64,000 nt of DNA from Phoebastria nigripes (lineage: Eukaryota > Chordata > Aves > Procellariiformes > Diomedeidae). Below, in pieces: positions 1-14,770 of the stretch; the stretch's first letter is position 1; the number at the start of each line of letters is the position of its first letter. The DNA is taken from assembly GCA_035582835.1 (NCBI GenBank), contig JAYKAV010000444.1:366350-430349 (forward strand), written 5' to 3'. The notes under the pieces are model-generated. The model had not been told where the DNA came from, searched no databases, and was given only the letters and a program-made list of their open reading frames with translations. Position numbers and translations under genes: made by a program.

Positions 1-2615
1 TCTAAACTAGCACAAGAGGAAATTGCCAGTTTCAGGATAGTGCAGGTCCTCTGCAGCCCAAGCAGGCAGGGGAGAAGCAGCTCTATGCCAGCTACAGCAG
101 GGTGGTTTCTCTTTGCTTTCTTTCAAATAGACACGGAAAACTTTCTTCCCAGCCCACCAAAATATGAATGTGTCCGATTGACTTGTACACCCAGACAACA
201 GACATAGCTCCTGAATTAAGCTGGAAAGATCCATATATGAAAACTTTTGTCTTTCCCAATCAAAATTAGCAGCATTAAAAGGGAACAGCTAAATTAAATC
301 ACTTGCATTTGTCAGCCAGAAGTGACCACTGCCTGCTGTAGAGAAGCCTTGAGAAGGTTTATTCTCCCCAGTGCCAGCAATAGTTCCCTGTGGATGATCA
401 TGCAAATTTCTCTGTTGGTCAGTGAAGATACTCAGGGTCACATACAAACTTTTGAAGGTTTGCTCTTCTGCTACTAACATTCCCAGTACTTGGGAGACTC
501 TGCTCACTGCTCTTGGCCTACAAAGCTAAGACGGGCAGCTTTCTGCTTGGGCAAATCTCAGGCAACCCATCTTAAAATACGAGGATGCATTGTGTCTTAT
601 AATTTGGGCAGCTGCCCCTCAAACTTGATTTATAAGCATTCTGATTGTGTCAATTTTTGAACATCATTAACCTTGTTTTTCATTAGAGAAATCCGGGGAC
701 CAACCCAAGGATTAGAATGCAGTGCTAAGGCCTCTCTGCAGAAGCCCTTCTGTGCCCTCCGCACACTGCACTTCCAGTAGCCCGTAGAAAATCCACAGGG
801 AAATAGAAATAGTGTTGAACTGAACACAAAAAGGGGAGTAAGTAATAAACGAAGTTTTAAAATACCAATAGCTCAGATAGGAGAGCAGCGATAGCCTGTA
901 GAGTGTGAGAAGAGGCAGTAATAACAGGAAGAAGCCAGCTGGAAAATGAAGGCTCCTGCAGCCAGTTGTGAAGGTCTGGTCTCTCTGTGCCTCACTTCCA
1001 TGGCACAGACACGCACATGGAGGCAACAGCCCAGTTTTCTGCCANCCGCATGGCTCTTGGCTACAAGCTACTCTCTGTGACTGCCCTCCACAAGAATGGA
1101 GCCTCACAGTTTGGGGTTTTAATGGGTATTTTAGGGGGAAAAGCAGGGGATGTAGCAGCAACAGTACCTGCTGCCCTATTGCCCAGCTTCGGGGCCCCGA
1201 CCTTCCAGCACAAAGAACAACAGGCAGGGACCACGCAGCAGAGGTGGGAGCTTAAGGAAGCTTTTTCTCTCTTCCCCTTTGCTGGAGCTACACGAATTTG
1301 GCTTCCCCCCATGCAGCAGAAAAGGCAGAAGTTTTGTTTCAGGTTAAACACTGTCAGGCAACATCCCCTGATGCACCACTGGCTCCAGCTCTTGTTGTAG
1401 CTATAGTAAATAATGTCTTAGAAAAACAAAGATCGACTTCTGTTGTCTAATGCAAATTGATGCTAACGTGAAGCAGGGTAGTGTCGGTCCCTAGAGACAC
1501 AATCACACCAGCAAATTCTTGACAAGATCTTTGGCCAACTTCCTTTTCAGTGGCTTTTCTTGGCAATAAAGGATATTAGCACTAGCCTAGCATGACTTAT
1601 TTTGGGTGGAAAGGAGGTGTTATAACAGAACTGGTTACTGCTATTACAAGGCTTCCTTCTGAGCTGGCTGAAGTCAAGAAGAGTTTTCATGGAGATTTTA
1701 ATGAATCCTACAGCATGGAAGTTTTCTGGTACAGTTTTCAAATTATTTTACAGCCTTATTCAGAGTAAGACAAATTTTCCCCATACCAAAGAAATATTAA
1801 GTGAGGGAATTTTCATCGACTTTCCACAGGAACTGGGCACTTTACTAGCATGTACTTTAAAGCCAGACTTTCACTTGGCCACGGTGCACACCGAGTCAGG
1901 TAACAGTACAAGGCCCAAGCTGCTTTGGACCATTTTGCCTACTCCGAGCTATCAGTTTCTTTTAATTTCAAAAATAAGAATTACTTTCGAAATGCTAGTG
2001 AAACTATTTTTTTAATCTAATACCACATGAAGATGGTATAAAGATGTGCGATGATAGACTTCAGATGGATTCAATGGTCCTGAGCTTTTTGCAGCAGGGG
2101 GTCACAGAAACGTGGCCCTTGAAACAGAAAATTTAAAAAGAGATAAAGGGATCCAGTTAGAAGCATCTATCTTAGCAGTTGCTGCACTGATGCCAGAGTG
2201 GCCTCTGAATGAAGTCCTTCATCTAGTCTGCATTCTTGAAACCTGCTGCATGTCCCATACATGCTAATTCACAGAGGATTTGAGCATCACAGCCCATCAA
2301 CAGTGCAAGCTCAAGCTACAGAAGTCCATTTGGCTCTTTGGCCCTTAGGGACCAAAAAGTGGTCCTTGGACTTTCATCACATGTGGATTCAGCATGTTGT
2401 GCTCTGTATTGCTGGGGTACATCTGGCCAGGTACAGAACAAAACAAAGAATAGTGTAATTAAATGAAAACAAATCAAGAACACTCCCCTGCATACATTTT
2501 TCTATACAACAACGGACACTTCTACTAGAACTGTCTCAAGGCAGCAATTATGGCTGGAAAGCCTATGACAATGTCCTATTTAATTATAATAATTAATTAT
2601 AAAGTGAAATCATAC
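1..2615 (-). other. DOCK10: Intron 16, incomplete at the left edge
   Basis: The 5' part of the intron following exon 16. I searched for the next DOCK10 exon (segments around EVEEFV and KYDSQK leading into DHR-1) and did not find it. A locally GC-richer part near 990-1320 gives overlapping open frames with no recognisable product. Confidence 0.7.
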
Positions 2616-2695
2616 TTGGATGTTCCAAAGGAACACAATCAACTGCAATCTCCAAACAGCCAGGTATAGTCTGTATTTTGCTAATCTTCTCTGCT
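2616..2695 (-). CDS. DOCK10: DOCK10 exon 16 (last exon visible)
   Basis: After completing Arg602 it reads AEKISKIQTIPGCLEI then AVDCVPLEHP, plus one base A (residues 602-628). The human counterpart, as recalled, is ADRISKMQTIPGSLDIAVDNVPLEHP. The acceptor is TGTCATTGCAG; the donor CCAA|GTATGA is weaker than the others, so the 3' border is the least certain of the set. The following exon (beginning with the NCVTSSFIP-type segment) is not found in the 2615 bases to the left and must lie outside the window. Confidence 0.92.
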
Positions 2696-4006
2696 CTGCA
2701 ATGACAGAAATGAAAACATTTTAGAAAATTAGAAAAAGGGAGATGAGACCCATCATTGGAATTAATCTAAAATGAAAAACAGACCCTGATTTAAGATATA
2801 AATATATATTAAACACATTTAACATACACCTATTGTCTATTAAATCAAATGCAACAGCAGGAAAGAAAGGTGGTTTGTTTTGTTTTGGGTTTGGTTTTTT
2901 TTTTTTCTTTTTGGCCTCATTCCTGCCTTCTCTTTGCAAGTAATATTATAGCATATTTTGTAGAAGAGGAAGAAACTGATGAACCAAACCTCATGAGAAT
3001 TAACTTACCCACTTTTTCTTTCTAAAATCTGAATCAAATGTTCTGTAAAAGGAATTCAATGACCACCGAGATGAGAGGAGTTCACAGCATCATGGCTTCT
3101 GCAAATGCCAGGCTGAAAAGGGACCAAGACATACTCCTCGTGCCCAAGCAATTTGAGAAGTGCCAAAACTGTGATGCTAAATTCCTTTTATCTAGGAGAT
3201 GCTTTAGACAGAGAAACCCAGCAGTGGCAACTCTAATAAGAGTAGTGAGGATTTCAGTAAAGTTTCCTGACTGGTAACAGTAAGATGGCACAAGAGATTA
3301 AGGGCCCGATCCAATCCCTGTAGTTGACATTCAATCTTTCTATGATCTGATTTTATATAAATGGAACAGAAGTCAATTAGATTAATTCATATCTAGGCAC
3401 ATTTAGAGTAGAAGGGACAGGAAGAAATTAATGGTTCAATTCTCATGTCACTTACGCAGTATAAACAAAGACTCTGCTCTAGAATTAACCTGATTTACAC
3501 CTGTGTGGAAGACTATCCAGCCAAACCACTACTCACTAATTTACACACTGTCAAACATTTGGAGAAGTTTTTTCCTTTCAATGTCCACTCTGCAGTTTGT
3601 CATGGAGACTCAAACAAACAAAATCAAGGAGTGGGGAAACCATTAAAGAATGCTTTTCCATTTTTCTCTCTCTTTTTTTTTTTTTTTTCCCTTCTTCTTT
3701 TCCCTGAGATAATGTTCTCTTGTTGGTTACTTCAGCTGCATCTCCCCTCATGGAAGCTAATTTAAGGAATCGCTATCTTTAGGTTATAATAACACTTATT
3801 AATGTGCCAAATGACATTTCAGTTTTCCTGGAAAGTCCAACCTAAAGCACTCTTTGGCAGGTAATAGGCTAATGTGAAAAACACTAATTTAATATGGCTA
3901 CTTCGGCACACTGTGTTAAATGAAGAAAAAAAGCTGTGAAAATTATTCTGCACAGCTTTATAAAGCTTTTATTCCTTCTCAAACCAAATTAAAAACTGTT
4001 CCTTAC
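2696..4006 (-). other. DOCK10: Intron 15 (1.3 kb)
   Basis: Contains T-rich tracts at 2877-2912 and 3667-3690. No exon is recognised. Confidence 0.78.
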
Positions 4007-4129
4007 CTTCTGTATTCTGCTATTAGTTTAATCAAATCTTCCATGGAAATCTTATTACTTTCTTGCCTGAATAAAGGTGAGAATCGGGAGTCTCTGTCAA
4101 CATTTCCCTGATTATCTTTAAACACTGGT
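4007..4129 (-). CDS. DOCK10: DOCK10 exon 15 (linker before DHR-1)
   Basis: The first base completes Arg561; then come PVFKDNQGNVDRDSRFSP, LFRQESNKISMEDLIKL and IAEYRR, with AG carried onward. It matches human VFKDNQGNVDRDSRFSPLFRQESSKIS almost residue for residue. The acceptor is TTTCTTTATAG and the donor is AAG|GTAAGG. A 7.1-kb intron separates it from exon 14, the longest intron on this side of the window. Phase 2 at both ends. Confidence 0.96.
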
Positions 4130-7100
4130 CTATAAAGAAAGAAAAACGACATGTTTATAAACACTCACCCATATATATATTTGAACATTTGAAATTGTCA
4201 TGTAGTCTTTTAACAAGGTTATGATATGAATTCTTACACAAATTCAAGGGCTCCCTGCAGAGCTTCATACAAGAAAGCTCTTCCGAGCTGTACATTTGCA
4301 GGAGCATAGGCAATTTCAGTTTACTTGCATGTGCAGTCCCAGTCCTGCAAAGACTTAAGACTTTGTTTCATCTTACACGATGCAGACAGTCACTGCTGAC
4401 CTCAGGTGCAGCGTGACTGCTCACAGTTCGGAGTTGCTGGGGTTTAATGCTAGAACAGATGACCATCTAGTTCAGCATCCACCATTTTTTCCCCCTCTTC
4501 TGTAGCTGTCTCATTTGAGAAAGCTAGAAGTGTACAGCACCTCATTGGAGTCAGCTCTCTGCTCCCACCCGCCCCTCCATCACCCTGTCTGCAAGGCTGC
4601 CTTCTCCAGCCACTCAGCAAGCTCTTGGGGCAGCCCGAGAGGCCATCCCTGGCTGAGAGCCACTACCCCTGAGCCTGATGGGACTTTACCATCTTGCTCA
4701 CACATCAAGGACATGACTCCTCACTTCAACAAAGAGACTGACTCCTTATTTCAAGGAAGCATTTTGAAGAATTCATTACATCAATAGGTAGTTTCATCCA
4801 AGAAGTTATTATCCAATGAAAATCATGATAATTTTAAATAACAGAAATCATAGCAAGATGCCAAATCCCAACCACTACATCTCACCACGTAAAGAAACCT
4901 ATGCTTTTGCAGAACCAGGTTAGAGACCTCTACTGAATCTTCCTATGCATTAAATCTNCTCTGTGTCCTCCAGGAGCATGACACCAACTCAGTGGAGCTT
5001 AGCCTTCCTTCACAAAACAAGTTTGTGGAGCGTTGACTAAACTTCTGGTGAACGAGCTACAAAGTGCCAAATGAAATGGAAAAAAAGGATATCCGTCTAT
5101 AACTGGGAACAGTAAGTATCAGATGTTGTGTGCACAGGAAAACATTCCCAGATATTTCCATTCTGCTCATTGACACTTGCAGGATTTAATTAAGACATTC
5201 CAGTGCCCTTTGTATATCCCCAAGGGTCACACACACTGGCTGGACTGGATAATGTAACAGTTATCGAAATTAATGAACCTTGGATTCAACTGTAGTATGC
5301 AAAAACATTGCTTAACAAAAGTAAAATGTTCTTGACACTAAGTGCTGTTCTGTGAATCATTTGGCCAGTCTTGCTTCCTTAATTTACTTCTCTGTTCCAC
5401 TGCCAGTGAGAAGAATTGATGCCAGCACAAATTGTTGCCAGATGCAAAATAATGGAGTAAACCTTTGGAAGAGGATCCCAAGGATAAGTATAAATGCACC
5501 GTGTCTTAACTTAATTAACTGAGAGAAGCACCACTATTTCATTTCTTTGTAACTATAGAGAATAATCAACTCTCTTCTATCAGATTTTTGCCTCCAGCAG
5601 TTAGAGGGAGTAAGGTCCACACCAACACACCGTGTCAAAAAATCTTAAGTTATTAGGGAGAAACCAGACCTAATTTCTGGCAGCCACCACTTACTTTACA
5701 AATCCTATTAAACTGCTGTCAGAAAAAAAAGGAAAAAAAAAAAAANAAAAAAAAAAAAAAGAGAAAAAAAGGTAAGATTTCATAATTATTACAGTATTGG
5801 TGACACTATGATATTTCTTGGACTCAGCACTGCTTCCTTCTCCAGACTAACAAAGAGGACTAAAACATTCAGTGAGTGATTTCCACCGTGCCACTGGGCT
5901 CTGCAATGTGATGCTGAGCAAACCCAGGCTCTGCTGGAGCTTATTAACTAATTCCAGTGCAGGCTCTAACACCGAGCAAACCACTGCTCAGCACAGCAGG
6001 GTGTAGGGGCACTTAACAAGGCAGGGTTGGGGATGTTCATAGTGTAAAAGGAAAAAGAACCAGGTCTGTGCTGGAAGTAGCTCACTCCGGGTCAGTGGTA
6101 CTGAGCACTGCCTCCCGGGAGGCTCAGGCATTGTCACCTCCTCCCCTCCGGCCACTCTGGTTTGGAGTCAGAAGGGNTTTACAGAGTCCTCCTGCCTACA
6201 ACCACTCCTCCCCAGCACCAGTGCTCCCTGGGTGTCATATGCCCTGCCTCTAGAACTACTCCTCGTCAGTTCAGCAGCATATCCCAGCCTAAATAATACA
6301 CCTAGGACAAAATTAAAGGCATGAAACCACGTATCCGCAATACGAAACAGGTAAGTATTTTTATCCCTCGAACTTGCACACAATACTCCATTTATGTAAA
6401 GCTCTTGCCACTACAAGAGCAATTTAGATGTCCATTGAAAACAAGATAACCCTTCTTAAAAACAGGTTTGTTTTATGGCCTCAGGGAAGAATTAGATGGC
6501 TTTCTGCTGGTCAACTGTACTGGTGTCTCCATTCCCCTGGCTCATTAAAGCTGAAGAATTGCCAAAGCAGCAAGTATTACATGTATTACATCTGCCGTTA
6601 AGTAACCGCAATCCCATGTTTTGCTAGATCCTTTCAGGCTGCTGGGCGCAGGTGGAGCAAGAGTGCTCCTTGTCACAGTGAACATACTGAAGGCATTTGA
6701 GAATGACAACTGTCACATCAAAGAAAAGAAAACATAATAAAACACTTCTACAATCCAGGAGTCCAATACTTGTCTAATATATTAACGATTCCTTACTGCC
6801 AGCTACTTATTTAGCAGAGAGATTTTAATAAGAAAAATTTCACAGAAGTAAAATCCTGAAGAGATTCTAAAGGTGTTCATTTAGGGGAAGACAAATTAAC
6901 AGATTTCACTAAAGAAACTGAAACATCACCTCAGTATTTAAAGTGTTTCTATGAATCTACCGTTCTGACATTGTTAGCTGATAGTCCACAATCATAAAAA
7001 TTCTTTAAGCATGGAAAACCTACACAGTGTTCATAATTTAACATCGAAAAAGCTACTTTTTAAGTAGTNGCTTACGATTTGTGGAAAAACTGCTCACCTG

Positions 7101-10100
7101 CAGGGTTAGAGATTCAGCATGAGATCTGCAGCTACTGTAAATCAGTGCAGCCTCACTACTTTCAGCTACATCAACCTATGCCAGCTAAGAACTGAACCAG
7201 CAGCTGGCACAAGCTGTTGAAGGATTCAAATATTAGGCTCTAAAACGTGAAGTTTACAAGGGTGGAGAAGGTTTGAAGGAATAGCAGAGTATAAAAACTA
7301 ATCTCTGTGAGTGGTTTCCCCACATCTACAATATGTAGCTCAGGCACATATTTGCAAACTTTGGCAGTTCTGGCAGGAATACAAGAATGGAAGATGGATT
7401 TGACACACTGTAATTCTAACACGTACCGTAATTATACCTGTGAGAGCATACAGACACCAGATCCCACCAATGCCAGCAAGAAATCAGGAAGGAACCCTGA
7501 GTCATGCTTTTGAACGATGCTAACAAACCGGATGCCACATAAGCTAATTAAGAGTTTCAGTCACATGCACAATACTCAACTGTCAAGATTTTGGCTTGCT
7601 GATTGTATACGTAAAAATCGCACTGTGGCCATCTGTAACTGCTTTAAGGGGAGAAAATTTCCACACAAAAACAGGAGTGTGGTTAATGCCAGAATGAAAT
7701 AACTGGAAAACACATTTCCAAACCCAGGGTTTTGCTATTTATCGTAGCCAAACCATTTTTTCCCCTGTAGTGTGATAGCCTCCTGTGGAAACTTCTATTT
7801 TCAAGCTGTGAAAATAGAAATAGATTTTATAGGGCCAAATTATACTTTGCTTTTACCAAAGAGAGTCCCGAGTAATATTAATATATAAACAGATGTAAAC
7901 AAGTGCAGAATTTGACCCAACGAACTAAATAAATTCCTTGTGCAACATCACTGATACCAACAAGTTCATATACGTGGTGTATTTGGTCAATGATTTTTAA
8001 ACTATGTTATCTCATAATGTGATTTATAATGAAAAAGTTTAAGAGCTGATAAACACACCCAAGTATATTTTCTGTAATTAATTCTATAGATGGGAGGAAA
8101 GCTTTTTAATGGTATGGGCAGTGAAGCACTGTATTAGGATGCCATCCAAAAATACTGCCTGCTGGAGCTGAGGGATGTCCACAAATCCCAGCTATGTCCT
8201 CTGCCCATGTGCAGGCCATCTGTGTAATGCACACACAGTAAGTCTGCAAAATGTTGAACTCAATGTGCATTTGCTAACACCACAAGCATATATTCCCATT
8301 TATATTTGGGAAATCACGGCCAGAAATATTGGCTAGACAGACATATTTAGGAATGATTTGATCTTGTCTTAGGGAAAGCAAAAATATAGTATGATGCAGA
8401 GGTCTTTTTGATATTTTCTAAGACTGTGGGCTGCACATTGAAAAAGGAGCCTGTAATTTCAGACAGAATACGCAGTGAAACAAGTCATTGCCATCTCTGA
8501 AACTGAAAAAGTATGGACTAGAGCCAAGAGTTTCCATTGACAAAAAGGCTCAAGGAAACAGACTGAGGACGGCTCAGACTCCCAGGTATTCCCATACCCA
8601 CTGTACTGAGCATCACACAAGCAAGCTCCTCTCAAACGGAGCTCTATTGCTCTCGTCCTGCCTTATGTCCTTTGCCACATTCCAGCCTGTGCCAATTAAA
8701 CATTCTGCATGGAATTACAAAAAGAAAAATCTCTGTTCATTTACCCAATACATACTGTTGGGTGCAGCAGCAGCAACTGCTGTGCTTCACTTAGATGAGT
8801 AGTAGTTAAGTAGAGCAATCCATCTATAGAAAATGGCTTCTACTCACATGGCTGTGGTGACTGGAAGCTGCTGCTATCATATACCATGTTACTAGAACTC
8901 AAAAACCTCACAGGTTTAAATCTGGTGGAGCAGTATTTATTAGTCAAGCTTGATCTAATCAAGATTTTATTCCTTACTCCCAATCAATGTGTCCTGTTAT
9001 TACAAAATAAATTTATGCATTTATAATACTATGGCTGAGATGACCAAGGAGTTGCCAACTGGTATTTTAATGATAAAATATCTGAAATAACACAGAACTG
9101 AAAGGAGAGGAGAATCTTCTGAAAAGCACCATTTTCTCAGTGCACCCTAGCTTGACAGGCATTTAAGGTGCTACCCACCTTACAGGGATAGAAGTAAAAC
9201 TTCATTCATGTCTGTTAGACTTCCCTTAGGCAGAGCAAGTGCAGACCTGCAGCTGCAATTCTGGGCCGAGGCACCGTACTACGTAATGCGCTAGAGCAGT
9301 ACAGCCGCAGCACATACACAGCCCAGCATCTGTGTACCAGTATAGTACAGCACAGCCCGAACCCTGCTTCTGCCTACTCCCTCTCACCGACAGGCAACTA
9401 GGGGTTGCCACTTGGAGAATCCTATGAAAGGGAAATGCACTTCCTTCAAAATAAGAAGAAAACCTTTCTGTATTATTTTTTTTTTTTTTGGTAAGAAACA
9501 CTCTGAGGTAAGATTTGCTGAAGATGCAGAAGAATGTTTTAGCCTTCTCCACATGCATGAGTGACTAGCCAGACCCTAAACTACTTAAAATCATCATGCC
9601 ACCTAAAGATAGCTACAGCAATGACTGAGTTGCAGGACATATCACTGATGGTACCACCACAGACAGGACAGAGTTAATAAAAAGCCTCAAGTCAGTCTGA
9701 AGCCAAGCCTGCACCTCTTGCCATTGTATGGTCCATTACACGCTAAAAGTAGCTCTGTCAACCCAAGAGACACCCATCAATATAATTTTGATGAACAGTC
9801 CTTTGGCTACACAGTAGTAGTAAATATTAATGAGTATCCTTGAGCTTGCGATGACAGATCAGAACACATTATCTGCCCTTCTCTTGAGCACGCACATACT
9901 TTTCCTGTTCCTATTGGATATTGACAAAAATGTATGTCAATAAAAAAATAAATGAACTCTTCAAACAGCCATACCTTACTGTATGTTTTCTCCTTTGCCA
10001 TCTAAGCACCATATTCTAAAATCATAAGCTTTCCCCTACATGCGGCAGGGGAAACTGTGCACTTCTGATGCTCCGTACCTCCACACCAGAAGCACACAGC

Positions 10101-11261
10101 CACACAGCTATCCCTCATGGTCATGAGGAATACCACAACATGACTTTTTCACCTAGCACTCACTCCTCCTTCCTCTGTACAGCTTCAGGCAGCTCTCCAG
10201 CTGGCCTGCCATGGTCAGAACAGAAGCCACAGAGGAGAAGGAATGCTTTCACTTGGCAATTGACAGCTTTCTTTTTTATAGGGTATATAAAATTTTATAT
10301 TCCCTGCTCTATGCATGGCAGAAAGAAGGGAGAGCTGTCACAGGGACACACAGGAGGGTCTCAGTCAGGGAGCTCTCTCATCCCAGGGCAGCAGTAAGCT
10401 GAGGAAATTACAGAAGAATGAGAAGGAAAAACCAGAGAGGACAGAGAAAGGAATTACATGGAAACTTGAAGGGAGAACAAAAAGAAGAAAGCCATATCTG
10501 GTTTTGTGAGTTAATCTGGTAGAAGGGGATCAAGAGGCACAGGGGTGCCTCAATCTTCAGGATCAGACCAGCAAGAAATTATCCAGGAGGTGAGAGAGGA
10601 AGAACAAAAATCCATTACTTCCACTGCACTGACCTGCAATAAAACCCAACTGACCTGCCAAACAAGAAAATAACAGCTCTCTGTCATCTACAAACCACTA
10701 AAAATGCAAGGGTACCTGAAGCATAATCTCTCAATATCACCCCCAAGACACTGTTTTAGGGGCACCATAACCTCCAAATCCTTGATTAGATTTTTCCTAA
10801 AACCTGACAGGCATCATTACAAGAACGGAGCTTCAAACTTGTGCACCTATATTTTAGGTGGCCATTGGAACTCTATTTCAGACCATAATTATCTTTGTAG
10901 GAAACTTTTGTGAGAACTGTGACTTTGAAATCTCTTTGGTAATTTTTAGCACCAAATCACTGGTGGAGTTCATGATAAATTGCTATTCTATCAGCCACCT
11001 TTGCTACTCCCTGGCAACTTCACTACATACCTGAAGAAAAGATTCCACAGTAACATTTAATGAGAAAGTAACCAACGTTCAGCTGTGTGAAAAAAAGGGC
11101 AATGAAATAATAAAGCTGCAGGATCTTCTGGGGTCCTGGACCACTCAGAAAGCTTTGCTTAGCTTCAGGCAGAAAAAGTGGAAAAGAATAAAAGGATACA
11201 AGTCCAAGAACAGAATAAGCTATAAGATGCTTATAAAATTATAAAAAGAATTAATACATAC
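4130..11261 (-). other. DOCK10: Intron 14 (7.1 kb)
   Basis: No exon is recognised. It contains an A-rich tract (5722-5770, with an N inside) and a short T-run (9477-9489). The rest is unique AT-rich sequence with scattered N calls. Confidence 0.75.
5722..5770. repeat. A-rich tract
   Basis: A-runs interrupted by GG, an N and GAG in intron 14. The true length is uncertain because the N lies within it. Confidence 0.9.
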
Positions 11262-11344
11262 CTCACTGACCAAGCAAATGGCATACGGTATTTCCCCAGC
11301 TTGCTGCAGAACTGTTTATTGGATTTTAACACTTTCTGTGCACA
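11262..11344 (-). CDS. DOCK10: DOCK10 exon 14 (linker before DHR-1)
   Basis: Twenty-seven codons plus AG (residues 534-560): [18 protein letters not shown] then [10 protein letters not shown], the last Arg being completed by exon 15. [10 protein letters not shown] is one of the most conserved strings in the DOCK-C/D families. The acceptor is TTTCTTGTAG and the donor is GAG|GTATGT. It was found by translating the strand directly, as it has no start codon. Confidence 0.96.
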
Positions 11345-12834
<1,490 letters not shown>

Positions 12835-13056
12835 CTGTTTTGGGTATTTCAGCCATTCTTCTGGGAACCCCTTGACCTGTGGTTCTTCCATTTCATTTGG
12901 GTCTGTATTTTCAACAGTGCCATTTTCTAATGAAAACGAGGAACCTGAAATCATCTGTCTAACAAGTATGTGGTTCAAATCCACATGAAAATCAGCAGAG
13001 ATCTTCCTGCCATCCCTGACATCATATAGCGCCACGCTCACAAAGAAAGGCTCTAC
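12835..13056 (-). CDS. DOCK10: DOCK10 exon 12 (linker before DHR-1)
   Basis: Seventy-four codons (residues 419-492), starting [18 protein letters not shown] and ending [12 protein letters not shown]. The VEPFF..ALYD and [12 protein letters not shown] motifs are conserved across the zizimins. The central part ([19 protein letters not shown]) is the variable piece, shorter or different in paralogues, and fits DOCK10 best (SVALENGNIDT-type). The acceptor is TTTTCTCCAG and the donor is CAG|GTATTC, phase 0 at both ends. This is the largest exon in the window. Confidence 0.96.
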
Positions 13057-13940
13057 CTGGAGAAAACACCAGAAACATAACATAGTGGTAACTGAGAGCA
13101 AGGGGGTAAACGCTATATTTTAATAGGTTCCTGCAGCTAGAAAAGAAAAAAAACAAACAAATATTATTTACAAATTATGAGATTCATTAAAAACACATGC
13201 TCACACACACCCCTGCCAAAGTTAGTTTCCCACCATGTGATTTTAGGGGCTTTTAAAGGTAGTTTGTTAACAATGCGCCAGAACAGTAATTGACAGCTAA
13301 CTTAAACTCGCAGAATAAAAACCAAATGTATTTGTCACAGATGATTATTAGACTAAATGAATAGAGCCCCAGAGAAACATGTTACAGGATTTTTAAAACG
13401 TAGATTCAGAGTCATTATAAAAGAAAGAAGAGTGAGGGTGGGCTTTCCAGGGATNGTCAGAGATGTGGCACAAAGATGACAAATATAAGTAGATGAAAAA
13501 TGTTTACTGGTACAAACACAAATGTGTGGGTGTATTATTCTGTGGGAAACACATGTTCCNTTTTGCTACGATACCAAGAGCATTCAAACCGCTCTGACAG
13601 TACCCACTTATTCTATCACATAGTACCAGGGAATTAAGTCCTATGACTTTAAGTGACCTCCAAAGAGCCTCCATAATTCTGATGAAATAAATCAGTCTCA
13701 GAATAAGAATAACACCTTCTGAGCTGTCCAGAAATCAGAATCTTAAAACTTTGGAAATAAGGAACAACACATGGCAGGTACAATATTCTATGCTTTTTCA
13801 GCCTCTGTAGTGAATTATTGCATGCCCTGGGTACAGTTATCATGACTTCATTTAAACAGTTATTCCAGTCTGCCAAAAAAAAGTATTGATTACATCATGC
13901 TGCATATGCACTCACTGTAGAGGTCATCTTCAAATGAAAA

Positions 13941-13988
<48 letters not shown>

Positions 13989-14614
13989 ATGCCTCATATG
14001 TAATGCATGAAAGTTGAGTTGCCAGGACACTAATTTCTCAAAACTTTCCTGCTTCAGAGGAACTATGGATGGACAGCTACATCTCACTTTTCCCTGCCCT
14101 TTTTTCTTAAAGTATGAATAAGCAAAATTTTCTGTTTTGTCCTATTTTTAAGCTGGGCTTTTCCACTAGAAGAAGCATCCCATCCTTTCTATTTTGCTTC
14201 TCTTCTGTAATTTAATCTGCTTGGTTCCTGGTCTCTGAAAAACAAAAAACCAGTTCACCAGCAACTGATATTCAGTTGCCTCCCTACGTAGGTCTTGGCA
14301 GTTTAAACTTGTTCTTCTTATAGCAATTGCTAAGAATCCTCAAGGATTTTAACATTTTTAATTCCCCATTGAACTGTAGCTAAAAGTCTGCAATCTAAAT
14401 CAGCTTCAAAATGTTTATTGAAAAATTCATTAGTTTCATTATTNAATTCAAAGGGATGGGCAGAGGAGGAGGAGTGAATGCAGTATGTGTGCGTGACAGA
14501 GCTTTCCTTTTACCTTCTTTTTCCAAAGTAACAAGTGCACAGAAAGAGATGGGGGGAAAAGAAAAAAAAAAAGGAGAGAGAGAGAAAAATCGCAGGGAAA
14601 TAAGTAAAGCTTAC
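13057..14614 (-). other. DOCK10: Intron 11 (1.6 kb)
   Basis: Contains the long A-run at 13937-13985 and an A/G-rich tract at 14550-14600, the latter close to the exon 11 donor. No exon is recognised. Confidence 0.75.
13937..13985. repeat. Long A-run
   Basis: About 49 bases of A with one TTT interruption near 13947-13949; the uninterrupted part is about 36 A. It may be a homopolymer or the tail of an old retro-insertion, but no recognisable element precedes it. Confidence 0.9.
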
Positions 14615-14770
14615 ATTGGTTGAAGGATCATTTTCATTTTCAGTAACACAGGCCTGGAGATTCAAACTGAGGGATTTGCAAGTTATCAGGATCCTCTTTG
14701 CAGGTTTTTCTTCAAATGGCTTGATCACCGAGTTTGTCCCTGGAAACTCCTTTTTCTGAGGATTCAATGA
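14615..14770 (-). CDS. DOCK10: DOCK10 exon 11 (linker before DHR-1)
   Basis: Fifty-two codons (residues 367-418): [52 protein letters not shown]. The KPFEEK.AKRI block and CVTENEND are shared with human DOCK10. Only the first ten or so residues are poorly conserved. The acceptor is CTTATTTCAG and the donor is AAT|GTAAGC, phase 0 at both ends. Confidence 0.96.

Noticed and set aside
968..1400. Overlapping open frames near the left edge considered as the next DOCK10 exon
   Set aside because: None resembles the expected segment leading to DHR-1, and the frames on both strands are GC-driven.
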